A DNA stretch of 64,000 nucleotides from Xanthomonas sontii. Lineage in GTDB: Bacteria > Pseudomonadota > Gammaproteobacteria > Xanthomonadales > Xanthomonadaceae. The notes beneath the pieces are model-generated. The model saw nothing but the letters and a program-made list of their open reading frames with translations, did not search any database and was not told the origin of the DNA. The stretch covers positions 1,858,001 to 1,922,000 of the forward strand of contig NZ_CP132342.1 in NCBI RefSeq assembly GCF_040529055.1, given 5' to 3'. Positions 25,790 to 37,457 of this stretch are shown one piece after another. A program made the position numbers and the translations under genes. Positions within the stretch are counted from its first letter, which is position 1. Every line of letters begins with the position of its first letter.

Positions 25790-26962
25790 TCAGAACTGGA
25801 CCTGGGCGCGGACGTCCAGCGAGTTCGGCTTGACGTGCACGCCGGCGCGTTCGGCATCGGCGCGCACGTAGTTGACCTGGAACTTGAAGTGGCTGGTCAG
25901 GTACCAGTTGGCGCCGAAGGTCCAGTCGTGCTGGTGGCCGCCGAGCACCGTGCCGTCGTCCAGGTCCAGGCGGCTGTAGCGCGCCAGCAGCTCGACCGCG
26001 CCGTAGGCGTTGGCCGGCTTGATGTTGCCGACGTTGCCGGCGCTGTACGGCCGCGATTCGCCGGTCAGCACGTAGCTGGCGAACACGTACTGGCCGTCGG
26101 CGGTGTAGTCGGGGCGGCCGTTGTCGCGGGTCACGTCGGCGCGCAGCGCCTCGCCCTGCATCGAGAACGGTCCCTTGATCCAGATCGCCTCCAGGCCGGT
26201 GCGGCGCACCTGGTCGACGTCGACCAGCGTGCCCGAATCGATCAGGCGCACGTCGGTCAGGCCGGCTTCCGGACGCGCACGGAAGCGCGCGCGTGGGCTG
26301 AAGCTCACGTCCAGGCCGTTGTGGTAGCCGCGCGGATTCTCCTGCGAATACGCCAGGCCCAGGTGCAGCACGTCGCCGTCGGCCTTGAACGGGGTCCACA
26401 CGCCGCGCACCGCCTGGGTGGTGCCGGGGTTGTCGCCCTGCAGGTCCTTGCCGCCGTAGGCGCCGGCCTGCAGCAGGTATTGCGGACGCTCGAAGGTCCA
26501 CTCCACGCCGGTACGGCGGCCCTGGTAGATGGCCTGCACCGGCAGCGCCACTTCCATGAAGCTGTCCGCGCGCGAGCTGGTCACGCCTTCCAGGCCCACC
26601 GGCACCTTGATGTAGCCCAGGCGCACCTTGCCGTAGTCGGCGCCGAACAGGGCCTTGGTCTCGAAGCGGAAGAACACGTCCAGCCACAGCTTGGACTGGA
26701 AGTCGAAGTACACCATCGCGTCGTACACGCCCTTCTTCTTCAACGTGGCGCCGAACTCCTTGCGCCGGAACGCGTTGTCGTCCTCCAGGCGACCGTCGTC
26801 GTTGGAGAAGTTGTTCCAGTCGTAGGCGTAGTTGCCGGTCACGGCCAGTTCGGTGCCGTCGTTGAAGGCGACCTTGGTCGGCCAGTCGTCGAAACCGTTG
26901 GCGGCGACGGCGGGAGCGGCGGCGGTCAGGCCCAGCGCAGCGAAGAGGAGAGTGTGGCGCAT
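25790..26962 (-). CDS. OprP/OprO-type porin, probable C4-dicarboxylate porin
   Basis: A 390-residue outer-membrane porin. It has a signal peptide (1-21, ending AVAA), then strands such as KVAFNDGTELAVTGNYAYDW, WLDVFFRFETKALFGADY and ending VRAQVQF with terminal phenylalanine. Overall it resembles the porin at 13379-14569 and the phosphate-selective porin family. It is divergent from dctA with a 449-bp spacer, so it probably passes succinate, malate or fumarate across the outer membrane for DctA. The ATG at 26962 begins the signal peptide. Confidence 0.85.
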   Translation of the reverse strand: MRHTLLFAALGLTAAAPAVAANGFDDWPTKVAFNDGTELAVTGNYAYDWNNFSNDDGRLEDDNAFRRKEFGATLKKKGVYDAMVYFDFQSKLWLDVFFRFETKALFGADYGKVRLGYIKVPVGLEGVTSSRADSFMEVALPVQAIYQGRRTGVEWTFERPQYLLQAGAYGGKDLQGDNPGTTQAVRGVWTPFKADGDVLHLGLAYSQENPRGYHNGLDVSFSPRARFRARPEAGLTDVRLIDSGTLVDVDQVRRTGLEAIWIKGPFSMQGEALRADVTRDNGRPDYTADGQYVFASYVLTGESRPYSAGNVGNIKPANAYGAVELLARYSRLDLDDGTVLGGHQHDWTFGANWYLTSHFKFQVNYVRADAERAGVHVKPNSLDVRAQVQF

Positions 26963-27411
26963 GATGGAGTCGTCTCGGTAAGGAATGAAGGCGCGGCAGT
27001 CCCCGGCCGGGCTGGTGGTGCCATGCATGGCGCGGGCAGTGCGGCGGTGGACCGCACGCGAACGGCGAGGCCGCTGCGATGCGGACACGGTGCCGGACGC
27101 GATGCCCCCTGCATGCAATAGCGGACGCGCCCGGCCGTTCTTTACGGCGATGTTGCAGTCCTGCGACGCCGTCTCCCCCTGAAGACGTGCGCTGCGATGG
27201 CGGCCACGCCGCCATCGGCCGCGAGGGGCGGCGTCTGCGTGCGGCGTTGCGTCAGCCCTTCCGTGAGCCTGCCGCGCCACTGTAACCGCGTCGACACGGC
27301 GCGGTGCCGGGCCTAGTACCAATAGGTTATCTGCTTAGACGCTGGCGACGCGTACAAAGGCAGCATTCCGCGACCCGCGTCGGGTGGGCGGACCGTCCCG
27401 GAGCGCCTTCG
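26963..27411. promoter_or_regulatory. Divergent porin/dctA control region
   Basis: This 449-bp spacer has no credible gene. The segment CTAGTACCAATAGGTTATC (27313-27331) stands out as AT-richer and contains ACC-AATA-GGT (27318-27327). It lies about 85 bp upstream of the dctA start, where an activator or repressor site would be expected. I looked for a sigma-54 type GG/GC promoter and did not find a good one. Confidence 0.35.
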
Positions 27412-28776
27412 ATGCATATCTCAACTTCCCCGGCCAGCCCTGCGCCGCGGCCGGTGCCGTTCTACCGGCATACCTACGTCCAGGTGCTGGTGGCCATCGT
27501 CATCGGTGCTGTACTCGGCCATCTGGAGCCGCAGTTCGCCACGCAGCTCAAGCCGCTGGCCGATGCCTTCATCAAGCTGGTGAAGATGATCATCGCGCCG
27601 GTGATCTTCCTGACCATCGTCACCGGCATCGCCGGCATGACGCACCTGAAGACGGTGGGACGGGTGTTCGGCAAGGCGATGGTGTACTTCCTGTTCTTCT
27701 CCACCCTGGCGCTGGTGGTGGGCATGATCGTCGCGCACGTGGTGCAGCCCGGCGCGGGCATGGACGTCAACCTGGCCACGCTGGACCAGAGCAAGGTCGC
27801 CAGCTACGTGCAGAAGTCGCACGACCTGACCCTGGTCGGCTTCCTGATGGACATCATCCCCAACTCGCTGCTCGGCGCGTTCACCGGCGACCAGGTGGTC
27901 AACGGCAAGCTGGTCGGGACCAACGTGCTGCAGGTGCTGTTCGTCGCCGTGCTGTTCGGCGTGTCGCTGGCCATGGTCGGCGAGCGCGGCAAGCCGGTCC
28001 TGAACTTCCTGGAGGCGTTGATCGCGCCGGTGTTCAAGCTGGTGCACATCCTGATGAAGGCCGCGCCGATCGGCGCGCTGGGCGCGATCGCCTACACCAT
28101 CGGCGAGCACGGCCTGCACTCGCTGGTGCAGTTGGCCTGGCTGGTCGGTTCGTTTTACGTCACCTCGCTGCTGTTCGTGGTGGTGATCCTCGGCGCCGTC
28201 GCCTATCTGTGCGGCTTCTCGATCTTCAAGCTGATCCGCTACCTCAAGACGGAACTGTTGCTGGTGCTGGGCACGTCCTCGTCCGAATCGGCGCTGCCGT
28301 CGCTGATGGAGAAGATGGAGCGCGCCGGGTGCGAGAAGTCGGTGGTCGGCCTGGTGGTGCCCACCGGTTACTCGTTCAACCTCGACGGCACCAACATCTA
28401 CATGACGCTCGCGGCGCTGTTCATCGCGCAGGCCACCAACACCGAACTCACTCTGGGCCATCAGATCACGCTGCTGCTGGTGGCGATGCTCAGCTCCAAG
28501 GGCGCGGCCGGCGTGACCGGTGCCGGCTTCATCACCCTGGCGGCGACGCTGGCGGTGGTGCCGGAAGTGCCGGTGGCCGGCATGGCGTTGATCCTGGGCG
28601 TGGACCGCTTCATGAGCGAGTGCCGCTCGCTGACCAACTTCATGGGCAATGCGGTAGCCACCGTGGTGGTCTCGCGCTGGGAGAATGCGCTGGATCGCGA
28701 CCGTCTGCGCCTGGCGCTGGATGGCGAGGCCGTGCCGCTGCCGGCGGTGGCGGCCGAACCGCTCGCCACGCGCTGA
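27412..28776 (+). CDS. dctA: C4-dicarboxylate transporter DctA
   Basis: A 454-residue inner-membrane symporter of the dicarboxylate/amino acid:cation family. It shows the start [19 protein letters not shown], the serine-rich [16 protein letters not shown] re-entrant loop, [13 protein letters not shown] and [12 protein letters not shown]. All are diagnostic for DctA, which imports succinate, fumarate and malate with protons or sodium. It is followed by an intrinsic terminator and then by maeB, whose product uses malate. A hybrid kinase with a DctB-like sensor lies across the porin gene. Confidence 0.95.
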   Translation: MHISTSPASPAPRPVPFYRHTYVQVLVAIVIGAVLGHLEPQFATQLKPLADAFIKLVKMIIAPVIFLTIVTGIAGMTHLKTVGRVFGKAMVYFLFFSTLALVVGMIVAHVVQPGAGMDVNLATLDQSKVASYVQKSHDLTLVGFLMDIIPNSLLGAFTGDQVVNGKLVGTNVLQVLFVAVLFGVSLAMVGERGKPVLNFLEALIAPVFKLVHILMKAAPIGALGAIAYTIGEHGLHSLVQLAWLVGSFYVTSLLFVVVILGAVAYLCGFSIFKLIRYLKTELLLVLGTSSSESALPSLMEKMERAGCEKSVVGLVVPTGYSFNLDGTNIYMTLAALFIAQATNTELTLGHQITLLLVAMLSSKGAAGVTGAGFITLAATLAVVPEVPVAGMALILGVDRFMSECRSLTNFMGNAVATVVVSRWENALDRDRLRLALDGEAVPLPAVAAEPLATR

Positions 28777-28792
28777 TCCCTTGCACCACACG

Positions 28793-28824
28793 ACGCGCCG
28801 GCCTTGCCGGTGCGTTGCTTTTTT
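28793..28824 (+). terminator. Intrinsic terminator of dctA
   Basis: ACGCGCCGG (28793-28801) pairs with CCGGTGCGT (28807-28815), with one G-U pair and a 5-base loop. It is followed by TGC and six Ts at 28819-28824. It starts 17 bases after the dctA stop. Confidence 0.85.
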
Positions 28825-28924
28825 CCTGCCCCCAACGCCGTGGCGACAGCCGCCAGACAGGACCGCTCCTGCGGCTGGGGGTAGAATTCCGGCCCTCCGC
28901 GCCTTTCGACAAAAGAAGCCCTCG

Positions 28925-31210
<2,286 letters not shown>

Positions 31211-31675
31211 GCCGCCACGCGGCTTCCAGCCCGCATCGGCCCGCATGACTGCGGTGCCGGTGCGGCTGCACGTGCTGCACCGGCGCTTCGGGCGTGCGTA
31301 CACGGCACAGCTGGCAGCACGGCTGCCACCCTCATGTCTTCAGGAGATCCGCTCGCGCGCTGCGCTCGCCTCAGGTGCGAGTCGTGCGCGAGGCCGTGCC
31401 TGAGCGCGCGATGTCGCCGCAGATGGAATGAGTGGCAGGGAAGGCGGCCGCGGTTGCGCCAGGGGCAGTGAGGGAGTGGCGCTGCAGCGGCAAGAGTGCC
31501 GCAACCGCTGCGCCGGATTGCGGCGAGATCAGCGAAAGGGCGGGGCTGGAAGCGGTTTCATATCGGAGCGACAGCAAGTGTCGCGGTGCGAGTCGCGTCT
31601 TCACGCGCAGCCGGCACCTGGGCTGCGCGGGGTCGAGCCGGGCACGGGGACGGCGCCAGTGGCGCCGCGCCGCGC
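31211..31675. other. Non-coding stretch after maeB
   Basis: This 465-bp gap separates maeB from the converging XRE gene. It contains short inverted repeats (for example GGTGCGGCTGCACGTGCTGCACC around 31259-31281) but no T-tract terminator and no frame with plausible codon use. I see nothing else in it. Confidence 0.5.
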
Positions 31676-31948
31676 TCAGGCCATGCGCTTGCCCACCGGC
31701 AACGGCAGGCTGTCGCTGTCGGTCTGGTTCAGCTTGGACGGCTTGCCGGTCAGCAGCACATACGCATCGACGCCGGTAAGTTCGGCGATCTTCAGCAAAT
31801 GCCGGGCATTGGGGACCGAACGGTTGTTCTCCCAATGACCCAGGGTGCTATGCGCCACGCCCAGCAAGGCGGCAAGCTCGCGCAGTGTGAAACCGGCATT
31901 TCGCCGCGCCTGCATCAAACGCACACCTATATCCACGAGACACCTCAT
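31676..31948 (-). CDS. XRE-family helix-turn-helix regulator
   Basis: A 90-residue DNA-binding protein consisting almost wholly of an HTH_3 (Cro/CI) domain at about 6-62: VRLMQARRNAGFTLRELAAL, then LGHWENNRSVPNARHLLKIAE. A short tail (PSKLNQTDSDSLPLPVGKR) follows. The start at 31948 is the first ATG. No toxin-like or phage gene adjoins it, so it appears to be a solitary regulator. Its target is unknown; the 180-bp region upstream, shared with the zinc-finger gene, is the natural place to look. Confidence 0.82.
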   Translation of the reverse strand: MRCLVDIGVRLMQARRNAGFTLRELAALLGVAHSTLGHWENNRSVPNARHLLKIAELTGVDAYVLLTGKPSKLNQTDSDSLPLPVGKRMA

Positions 31949-32128
31949 AGCGGCATGTCGGCGCCGCGTGATGTCAGCATAGTGGTGCGTTGGTTCCGTA
32001 TCAAGCGAAGCGGAAAGGCGCGTGAAAGGACGGCCGGCGATCGCTGCCGCCGCGGCCTCCGAGACCCGCGCCTGGCCCGGGATGGACTGCTAGAATCGCC
32101 TGTCCCTTTTTGCCGTGTCCCCACCGCC

Positions 32129-32326
32129 ATGAGCCATACCGCCACCGCGCCCGCCAATGCCCAGACGCGCTACGAGGTGCGCCGCGCCGACCTGCCGCTG
32201 AGCTGCCCGACCCCGGAAATGGCGCTGTGGAACTCGCATCCGCGGGTTTATCTGCCGATCGAGGACGAGCCGGGCCTGGAAGCCAAGTGCCCTTACTGCG
32301 GCGCGGTCTTCGTGCTGGTCGACTGA
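32129..32326 (+). CDS. CHCC zinc-finger protein (NDUFS6-like)
   Basis: A 65-residue protein with Cys26, His37, Cys54 and Cys57 in the order LPLSCP, NSHPRVYLPIE, AKCPYCGAVFVL. This matches the zf-CHCC family, which is related to a mitochondrial complex I accessory subunit. Small bacterial members are widespread and poorly characterised. It ends 10 bp before the glycosyltransferase start and is probably co-transcribed with it. A respiratory or redox role is family-based inference only. Confidence 0.85.
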   Translation: MSHTATAPANAQTRYEVRRADLPLSCPTPEMALWNSHPRVYLPIEDEPGLEAKCPYCGAVFVLVD

Positions 32327-32336
32327 TCCGGATTCG

Positions 32337-33449
32337 ATGCACCGCCTGACCGTGGTGCAGCTGCTGCCGGCGCTGGAGTCCGGCGGCGTCGAGCGGTCCA
32401 CCCTGGAAATCGCCCAGGCCCTGGTCGAGGCCGGGCATCGCGCCGTGGTCGTGTCGGCCGGCGGCCGGCTGCTGCCGGCGCTGGCCGCCACCGGTGCCGA
32501 ACACATCGCCCTGGACATCGGCCGCAAATCCTTGCTGACCCTGCGCCACGTGCCGGCGCTGCGGCGCCTGTTCGCGCGCGAGCGCGCCGACATCGTGCAC
32601 GCGCGCTCGCGGCTGCCGGCCTGGCTGGGCTGGCGCGCGCTGCAGGGCATGCCGGCGGCACAGCGTCCGCGCCTGGTCACCACCGTGCACGGGCTCAACT
32701 CGCCGAGCCGCTACAGCGCGGTGATGACCCGCGGCGAGCGGGTCATCTGCGTGTCCGAGACCGTGCGCGACTACGTGCTGCAGCACTATCCGCAGACCGA
32801 CCCGGCGCGCCTGCGGGTGGTGCCGCGCGGTATCGATCCGGCGCAGTTCCCGCGCCGTCCCTGGCCCGATGCGCAGGCGCGGGCGTGGGCCGTCAGCCAG
32901 GCGCCGGCGTTGGCCGGGGATGGGCCGCTGCTGTTGCTGCCGGGGCGCGGCACCCGCCTGAAGGGCCACGCCGACGCGCTGCGCCTGCTGGCGGCGCTGC
33001 GCGGCGAGGGACGCGACGCGCGGCTGTGGCTGCCGGGCGCGCGCGAGGCCGGGCGCGAGGCCTACATCCGCGAACTGGAAGCCGAGGCGGCGACCCTCGG
33101 CGTGGCCGACGCGGTGGCGTTCACGCCGCCGACCGCACGCATCGCCGACGCCTACGCCGCCAGCGACCTGGTGCTGCAGCTGTCGCGCAAGCCCGAGGCC
33201 TTCGGTCGCACCGTGGTCGAGGCGCTGGCGGTCGGGCGGCCGGTGCTGGGCTGGGCGCATGGCGGGGTCGGCGAATTGCTGGCGCAGCTGCAGCCCGCCG
33301 GCGCAGTGGCGACCTTCGACGCCGTGGCCCTGCTGGCGGCCGCGCGCGCACTGCTGGCACAACCGCCGGCGCCGCCGGCGACGCTTCCCTATACGCTGCA
33401 GGCGATGCAGCGCAGCACTCTGGCGATCTATGACGAACTCCGGCCCTGA
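32337..33449 (+). CDS. Glycosyltransferase family 4 (LPS core type)
   Basis: A 370-residue GT-B fold glycosyltransferase. The N-terminal domain begins VVQLLPALESGGVERSTLEI, with the GGVER glycine loop. The C-terminal nucleotide-sugar domain has LLPGRGTRLKGH and the EX7E motif in EAFGRTVVEALAVGRP. No membrane helix is present, so it acts at the cytoplasmic face. The next gene encodes an O-antigen ligase and overlaps it by 20 bp, and waaA and lpxL are close, so the acceptor is probably lipopolysaccharide core. Sugar specificity cannot be read. Confidence 0.88.
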   Translation: MHRLTVVQLLPALESGGVERSTLEIAQALVEAGHRAVVVSAGGRLLPALAATGAEHIALDIGRKSLLTLRHVPALRRLFARERADIVHARSRLPAWLGWRALQGMPAAQRPRLVTTVHGLNSPSRYSAVMTRGERVICVSETVRDYVLQHYPQTDPARLRVVPRGIDPAQFPRRPWPDAQARAWAVSQAPALAGDGPLLLLPGRGTRLKGHADALRLLAALRGEGRDARLWLPGAREAGREAYIRELEAEAATLGVADAVAFTPPTARIADAYAASDLVLQLSRKPEAFGRTVVEALAVGRPVLGWAHGGVGELLAQLQPAGAVATFDAVALLAAARALLAQPPAPPATLPYTLQAMQRSTLAIYDELRP

Positions 33450-34785
33450 CGGTTCCCTGTCCGCTTCTGCCTTGCCCGAAGTCCGCGAACGCTGGGCGCC
33501 GGTCTGGGTGCTGGTGTTCGTCGCGCTGTGGCCGGCGCCCGGCCTGGCCGCCGGGGTGCTGGCGCTGGGCGCCCTGGTCACCCTGGCGCGTCTGCTGCAC
33601 AGCCGCTTCCGCGGCGGCGCGCGCCTGCTCAGCGGCCCGGCCTGGGCGCTGACCACGCTGCTGTTCCTCACCTACTGGCTGCCGCAGCCGCTGTCGGCGC
33701 TGGGCGCGGTGGACGTGCCGCTGGCGCTGCGCGAATCGGCGGTGGACCTGCGCTTCCTGCCGTTCCTGTGGCTGGTGGCGATGGCGGTGGCGACGCCGCG
33801 CGGTCGCCGCACCACCTTCAACGGCCTGGCGGTGATCGCCGCGATCTGGACCGTGGATGCGCTGGCGCAGGCGTTGTGCGGCACCAGCCCGCTGTTCTGG
33901 TCGCTGGACCAGCTGAAGTGGGCGATCAGCCACCACGGCCTGTGCACGCCGCAGGAGATCGCCCTGGCCGATCGCCTCAGCGGCGTGTTCGGCCCGTGCA
34001 ACCTGAAGTTCGGCCAGGTGCTGGCCAGTGTCTCGCCGTTCCTGCTGTGGCTGGCTGCGCGCCGCGGCGGTGCCTGGGGCTGGCTGATCGCGGCAGGGGC
34101 GGTCGGCGTGGTGCTGGTGCTGGCGGGATCGCGCGCGTCGTGGATCACCTTCGCGGTGCTGCTGGTGCTGTCGGGCTGGCGCCTGCTCGGTGCGCGCAAG
34201 CTGCTGGCACTGGGCGTGGCCGCGCTGCTGGTGGCGGGGGTGCTGGGCGTGGTGTCGCCGCAGGTCCACGACCGCTTCGAGCGCACCGCGCGCGCGCTCA
34301 GCGGGCATCCGGCCGACCTCAACGCGGCGCTGACCGGGCGTGCGCAGATCTGGAGCGCGGCTTGGTGCATGATCCGCCAGCACCCGATCAACGGCGTCGG
34401 CGTGCGCGGCTTCCGCGAGGCCTACGTCGGGTGCGATCCGGATCCGGGCCATGCCGGGGAATGGGGGCGCGAGCCGGCCTTCCATGCCCACCAGATCGTG
34501 CTCGAGGTGCTCGCCGAGACCGGCGTGATCGGCCTGCTGCTGTGGCTGGCCGGTGCCGCGCAGGCGTGGCGCGCGTGGCGCTACGCGTCGGTGCAGGCGC
34601 GCGAACGCGCACGGCCGGCGATGCAGGCACTGCTGATCACGGTGTTCCCGTTCAATACCCACCTGGCGTTCTATTCGTCGTTCTGGGGCGGGCTGACCAT
34701 GCTGCTGATCGGCCTGTACGCCGGCGCCCTGCTGGCGAACGACCCCGAACCGGGCGAGCGCGCCGACGCCGCGACGCCTGGGTGA
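33430..34785 (+). CDS. O-antigen ligase family protein (Wzy_C)
   Basis: A 451-residue inner-membrane protein with about 10-12 helices and the Wzy_C segment GSRASWITFAVLLVL. The large periplasmic loop has RAQIWSAAWCMIRQHPINGV and HAHQIVLEVLAETG, as in WaaL/O-antigen ligases that join O-chains to lipid A-core. The ATG at 33430 overlaps the end of the glycosyltransferase gene by 20 bp, showing tight coupling. It converges on lpxL with only 4 bp between stop codons. A polymerase (Wzy) role is a less likely alternative. Confidence 0.85.
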   Translation: MTNSGPDGSLSASALPEVRERWAPVWVLVFVALWPAPGLAAGVLALGALVTLARLLHSRFRGGARLLSGPAWALTTLLFLTYWLPQPLSALGAVDVPLALRESAVDLRFLPFLWLVAMAVATPRGRRTTFNGLAVIAAIWTVDALAQALCGTSPLFWSLDQLKWAISHHGLCTPQEIALADRLSGVFGPCNLKFGQVLASVSPFLLWLAARRGGAWGWLIAAGAVGVVLVLAGSRASWITFAVLLVLSGWRLLGARKLLALGVAALLVAGVLGVVSPQVHDRFERTARALSGHPADLNAALTGRAQIWSAAWCMIRQHPINGVGVRGFREAYVGCDPDPGHAGEWGREPAFHAHQIVLEVLAETGVIGLLLWLAGAAQAWRAWRYASVQARERARPAMQALLITVFPFNTHLAFYSSFWGGLTMLLIGLYAGALLANDPEPGERADAATPG

Positions 34786-34789
34786 GCGC

Positions 34790-35731
34790 TCAGCCGCGCT
34801 CGTAGAAGTCGCTGCGGCCGCCGGGCTGGCGCTTGAAGCGGCGGTGGATCCACAGATACTGCGCCGGCGCTTCGCGCACCATCGCCTCGATGGCGGCGTT
34901 GACCCGCGCGGTGTCGGCGACCATGTCCTCCGACGGGAAGTCCTGCAGCGGCGGCGCGATGCGCAGCACGTAGTCGGCGCCTTCGCGGCGGTGGAAGTAC
35001 GGCACCACCGCGCAGCCGGTCAGCCGCGCCAGCTGGTGGGTGGCGGTGATGGTGGCCGCGGGCATGCCGAAGAACGGCACGAACACCGTGTCCTTGCCGC
35101 GCATGTCCTGGTCCGGCGCGTACCACAGGAAACCGCCGCGCTTGAGATGGCGCACGCTGCCGCGCAGGTCCTCGTTGGCGAACATCGCGGTGGCGTAGCG
35201 CAGGCGGCCGCGCTTGACCGCCCATTCGAACACCGGATTGCGGTGGCGCCGGTACATGCCGGCCAGCGGCACGTACTGGCACAGCAGCCGGCCGCAGATC
35301 TCCAGGGTCATGAAGTGGCCCGACACCAGCAGCACGCCGCGGCCCTGCGCCTGCAAGGCCTGCAGGTGCTCCAGCCCCTCGATGCGGGTGCGCCGGCGGA
35401 TCGCGCCGATGCCGCCCCACCAGGCGCGGGCGAACTCGAACACGCCCACGCCCAGCGCATCGAAGCTGTCGCGCAGCAGGCGTTCGCGCCAGGCATCGCT
35501 CTGCTCCGGGAAGCACAGCTTCAGGTTCACCTCGGCGGCGTGGCGGCGGGTGCCGGCCAGGTGCAGCGCCAGCCAGCCGATGCCGCGACCCAGGGCGCGC
35601 TGCAACAGCCAAGGCAGGCGCGCGGCGATCACCGCCAGGCCGAGCAGCAGCCAGGTGGGCCAGTGGCGGGGCGAGCGTGGCGGCGGTGCGGCCTGGGTAG
35701 CGGACGCGGGCGGAGTGGGGGCGGCAGACAT
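34790..35731 (-). CDS. lpxL: Lipid A lauroyl acyltransferase
   Basis: A 313-residue lysophospholipid-acyltransferase-superfamily enzyme of the LpxL/HtrB type, adding a secondary acyl chain to Kdo-lipid IVA. The catalytic HX4E is His139-Glu144 in SGHFMTLE. Further family phrases are MYRRHRNPVFEW, WYAPDQD and PAQYLWIHRRFKRQPGG. An N-terminal hydrophobic segment (about 26-44) anchors it to the inner membrane. It is divergent from waaA (about 100 bp apart), which makes its acceptor substrate. Confidence 0.92.
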   Translation of the reverse strand: MSAAPTPPASATQAAPPPRSPRHWPTWLLLGLAVIAARLPWLLQRALGRGIGWLALHLAGTRRHAAEVNLKLCFPEQSDAWRERLLRDSFDALGVGVFEFARAWWGGIGAIRRRTRIEGLEHLQALQAQGRGVLLVSGHFMTLEICGRLLCQYVPLAGMYRRHRNPVFEWAVKRGRLRYATAMFANEDLRGSVRHLKRGGFLWYAPDQDMRGKDTVFVPFFGMPAATITATHQLARLTGCAVVPYFHRREGADYVLRIAPPLQDFPSEDMVADTARVNAAIEAMVREAPAQYLWIHRRFKRQPGGRSDFYERG

Positions 35732-35834
35732 GCGCCAAGTTTAGCCGGGCGCGCGCACGACCGCGTCGGCGTGCGCTGCGGCGCGCGTGGCGATCGTCTG
35801 CCGCCGCCTGCTTGCAACCGGCTATGCTGTCCGG

Positions 35835-37154
35835 ATGCGCAACGATTTCATCGAGCGGCTGCTGCGCGGCCTGTACTCGGCCGTGCTCTATCTGCTGCTG
35901 CCGGTCACCGTCTATCACCTGGTCTGGCGCGGTTTTCGCGTGCGCCAGTACTTCCAGCGCTGGGACGAGCGCTACGCCTCGTATTCGCAGGCGCGCGGGC
36001 GGCCGCGGGTGTGGCTGCATGCGGTCTCGGTGGGCGAGGTCAACGTCGCCGCGCCGGTGGTCAATGCGCTGCGCGCGCAGCGCCCGGACATCCGCTGGGT
36101 GATCACCACCATCACCCCGACCGGTTCGGAGCGGGTGCGCGCGCTGTGGGGAGACGCGCTCGATCATGTGTATCTGCCCTACGACGTGCCCGGCAGCGTT
36201 GGCCGGTTCCTGCAGCACTTCCGCCCCAGCCTGGCGCTGATCCTGGAAACCGAGCTGTGGCCGAACATGCTGTTCGGCTGCCGCGACCGCGGCATTCCCG
36301 TGTACGTGCTCAATGCGCGGCTGTCGGCGCGTTCGTTGCGCGGCTACCGGCTGCTGCGGCCGTTGATCGGGCGCGCGCTGCGCACCGTCACCTGCGTGGC
36401 GGCGCAGTCGCAGGAGGATGCCGAGCGCTTCGTCGCGCTGGGCGCGCGTGCCGAGCAGGTGCGCGCGTTGGGCAACCTGAAGTTCGACATCGCCGCGCCT
36501 GCGCACTTGCCGGAGGTCGTCGCCGCGTTCCGCGAGCGCGTGCCGGCGACGCGTCCGGTGTGGATCGCCGCCAGCACCCACGACGGCGAGGAAGCGGCGG
36601 TGATCGAGATGCACCGGCAGTTGCGCCGGCAGTGGCCGGACCTGCTGCTGCTGTGGGCGCCGCGGCATCCGGAGCGCTTCGCCAAGGTCGAGGCGCTGGT
36701 GCGCGACCAGGGCTGGCGCGTGGCCACGCGCCGCCAGCAGCAGTGGCCGAGCGCCGAGGATGCGGTGTTCGTGATCGATACGCTGGGCGAGCTGATGGGG
36801 TTCTATGCGTGTGCCCAGGTGGCCTTCGTCGGCGGCAGCCTGCAGCCGATCGGCGGGCACAACCTGCTGGAGCCGGCGGCGGTCGGCACGCCGTCGGTGA
36901 CCGGCCCGCACCTGCACAACTTCTCCGAAATCTCGCGGCGCATGCGCGAGGCCGGTGCAGTGGCCATCTGCGAGGATGCCGGCGCCGTGTGCGCGGCGCT
37001 GCAGTCCCTGCTGGGCGATGCCGAGGCGCGCACGCGCATGGCCGAGGCCGGCTGCGCGCTGGTCGCCAACGGCCGCGGCGCGCTGCAGCGGACCCTGCAG
37101 TTGATCGCGCCGCACCTGCCGCCGTTGGCGGGCGATGCGGGCGTGGAGGACTGA
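35835..37154 (+). CDS. waaA: 3-deoxy-D-manno-octulosonic acid (Kdo) transferase
   Basis: A 439-residue membrane-associated GT30 enzyme that transfers Kdo from CMP-Kdo to lipid A precursor. An N-terminal hydrophobic helix is followed by the family hallmarks VWLHAVSVGEVNVA, ITTITPTGS, ALILETELWPNML and LNARLSARS. The C-terminal domain has FVGGSLQPIGGHNLLEPA. The length fits the family (about 420-440). It is divergent from lpxL. After its stop come REP-like elements and the convergent tolC gene. Confidence 0.95.
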   Translation: MRNDFIERLLRGLYSAVLYLLLPVTVYHLVWRGFRVRQYFQRWDERYASYSQARGRPRVWLHAVSVGEVNVAAPVVNALRAQRPDIRWVITTITPTGSERVRALWGDALDHVYLPYDVPGSVGRFLQHFRPSLALILETELWPNMLFGCRDRGIPVYVLNARLSARSLRGYRLLRPLIGRALRTVTCVAAQSQEDAERFVALGARAEQVRALGNLKFDIAAPAHLPEVVAAFRERVPATRPVWIAASTHDGEEAAVIEMHRQLRRQWPDLLLLWAPRHPERFAKVEALVRDQGWRVATRRQQQWPSAEDAVFVIDTLGELMGFYACAQVAFVGGSLQPIGGHNLLEPAAVGTPSVTGPHLHNFSEISRRMREAGAVAICEDAGAVCAALQSLLGDAEARTRMAEAGCALVANGRGALQRTLQLIAPHLPPLAGDAGVED

Positions 37155-37402
37155 CGCGTCGTAGAGGCGCGCGGGCATATCCGTCGCAGCGGGTATCGCC
37201 ATGACGGGCTGTTCATGGGAAGTCCCGTCGCGGCTGAAGCCGCTCCTGCGGCTCCTGCGAATGACATGCGTCGTTACTCGAGATGCCCTGCAAGTCGCGA
37301 CGCATGGCACTCGCCATCCCTCTCCTCCCATCGCGCAGCGCGTCGGGACTTGAAGTCCCTCCCACAGGAGGCTGCCGCCATTCGCCCAACGCCTCCATAA
37401 AC
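37155..37402. repeat. REP-like elements between waaA and tolC
   Basis: The stretch carries GTCGCGGCTGAAGCCGCTCC (37228-37247) and, further on, GGGACTTGAAGTCCCTCCCAC (37347-37367 region). These are the same two element types seen at 1899-2024. There is no gene. Confidence 0.7.
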
Positions 37403-37430
37403 AAAAACGGCGGACCCGAAGGCCCGCCGT
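37403..37430 (-). terminator. Intrinsic terminator of tolC
   Basis: On the minus strand ACGGCGGGCC pairs with GGTCCGCCGT (one G-U pair, 4-base loop) and is followed by five Ts (37403-37407 as As on the plus strand). It starts about 28 bases past the tolC stop. Confidence 0.85.
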
Positions 37431-37457
37431 TTCGGCGGCAAGCGCGTGTGCGTGCGC

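Noticed and set aside
26963..27411. Sigma-54 promoter upstream of dctA
   Set aside because: No TGGC-N8-TTGC type element with correct spacing was found on either strand by eye.
31371..31835. 154-codon minus-strand frame overlapping the XRE gene
   Set aside because: Overlaps a clear HTH protein in another frame and has no recognisable features.
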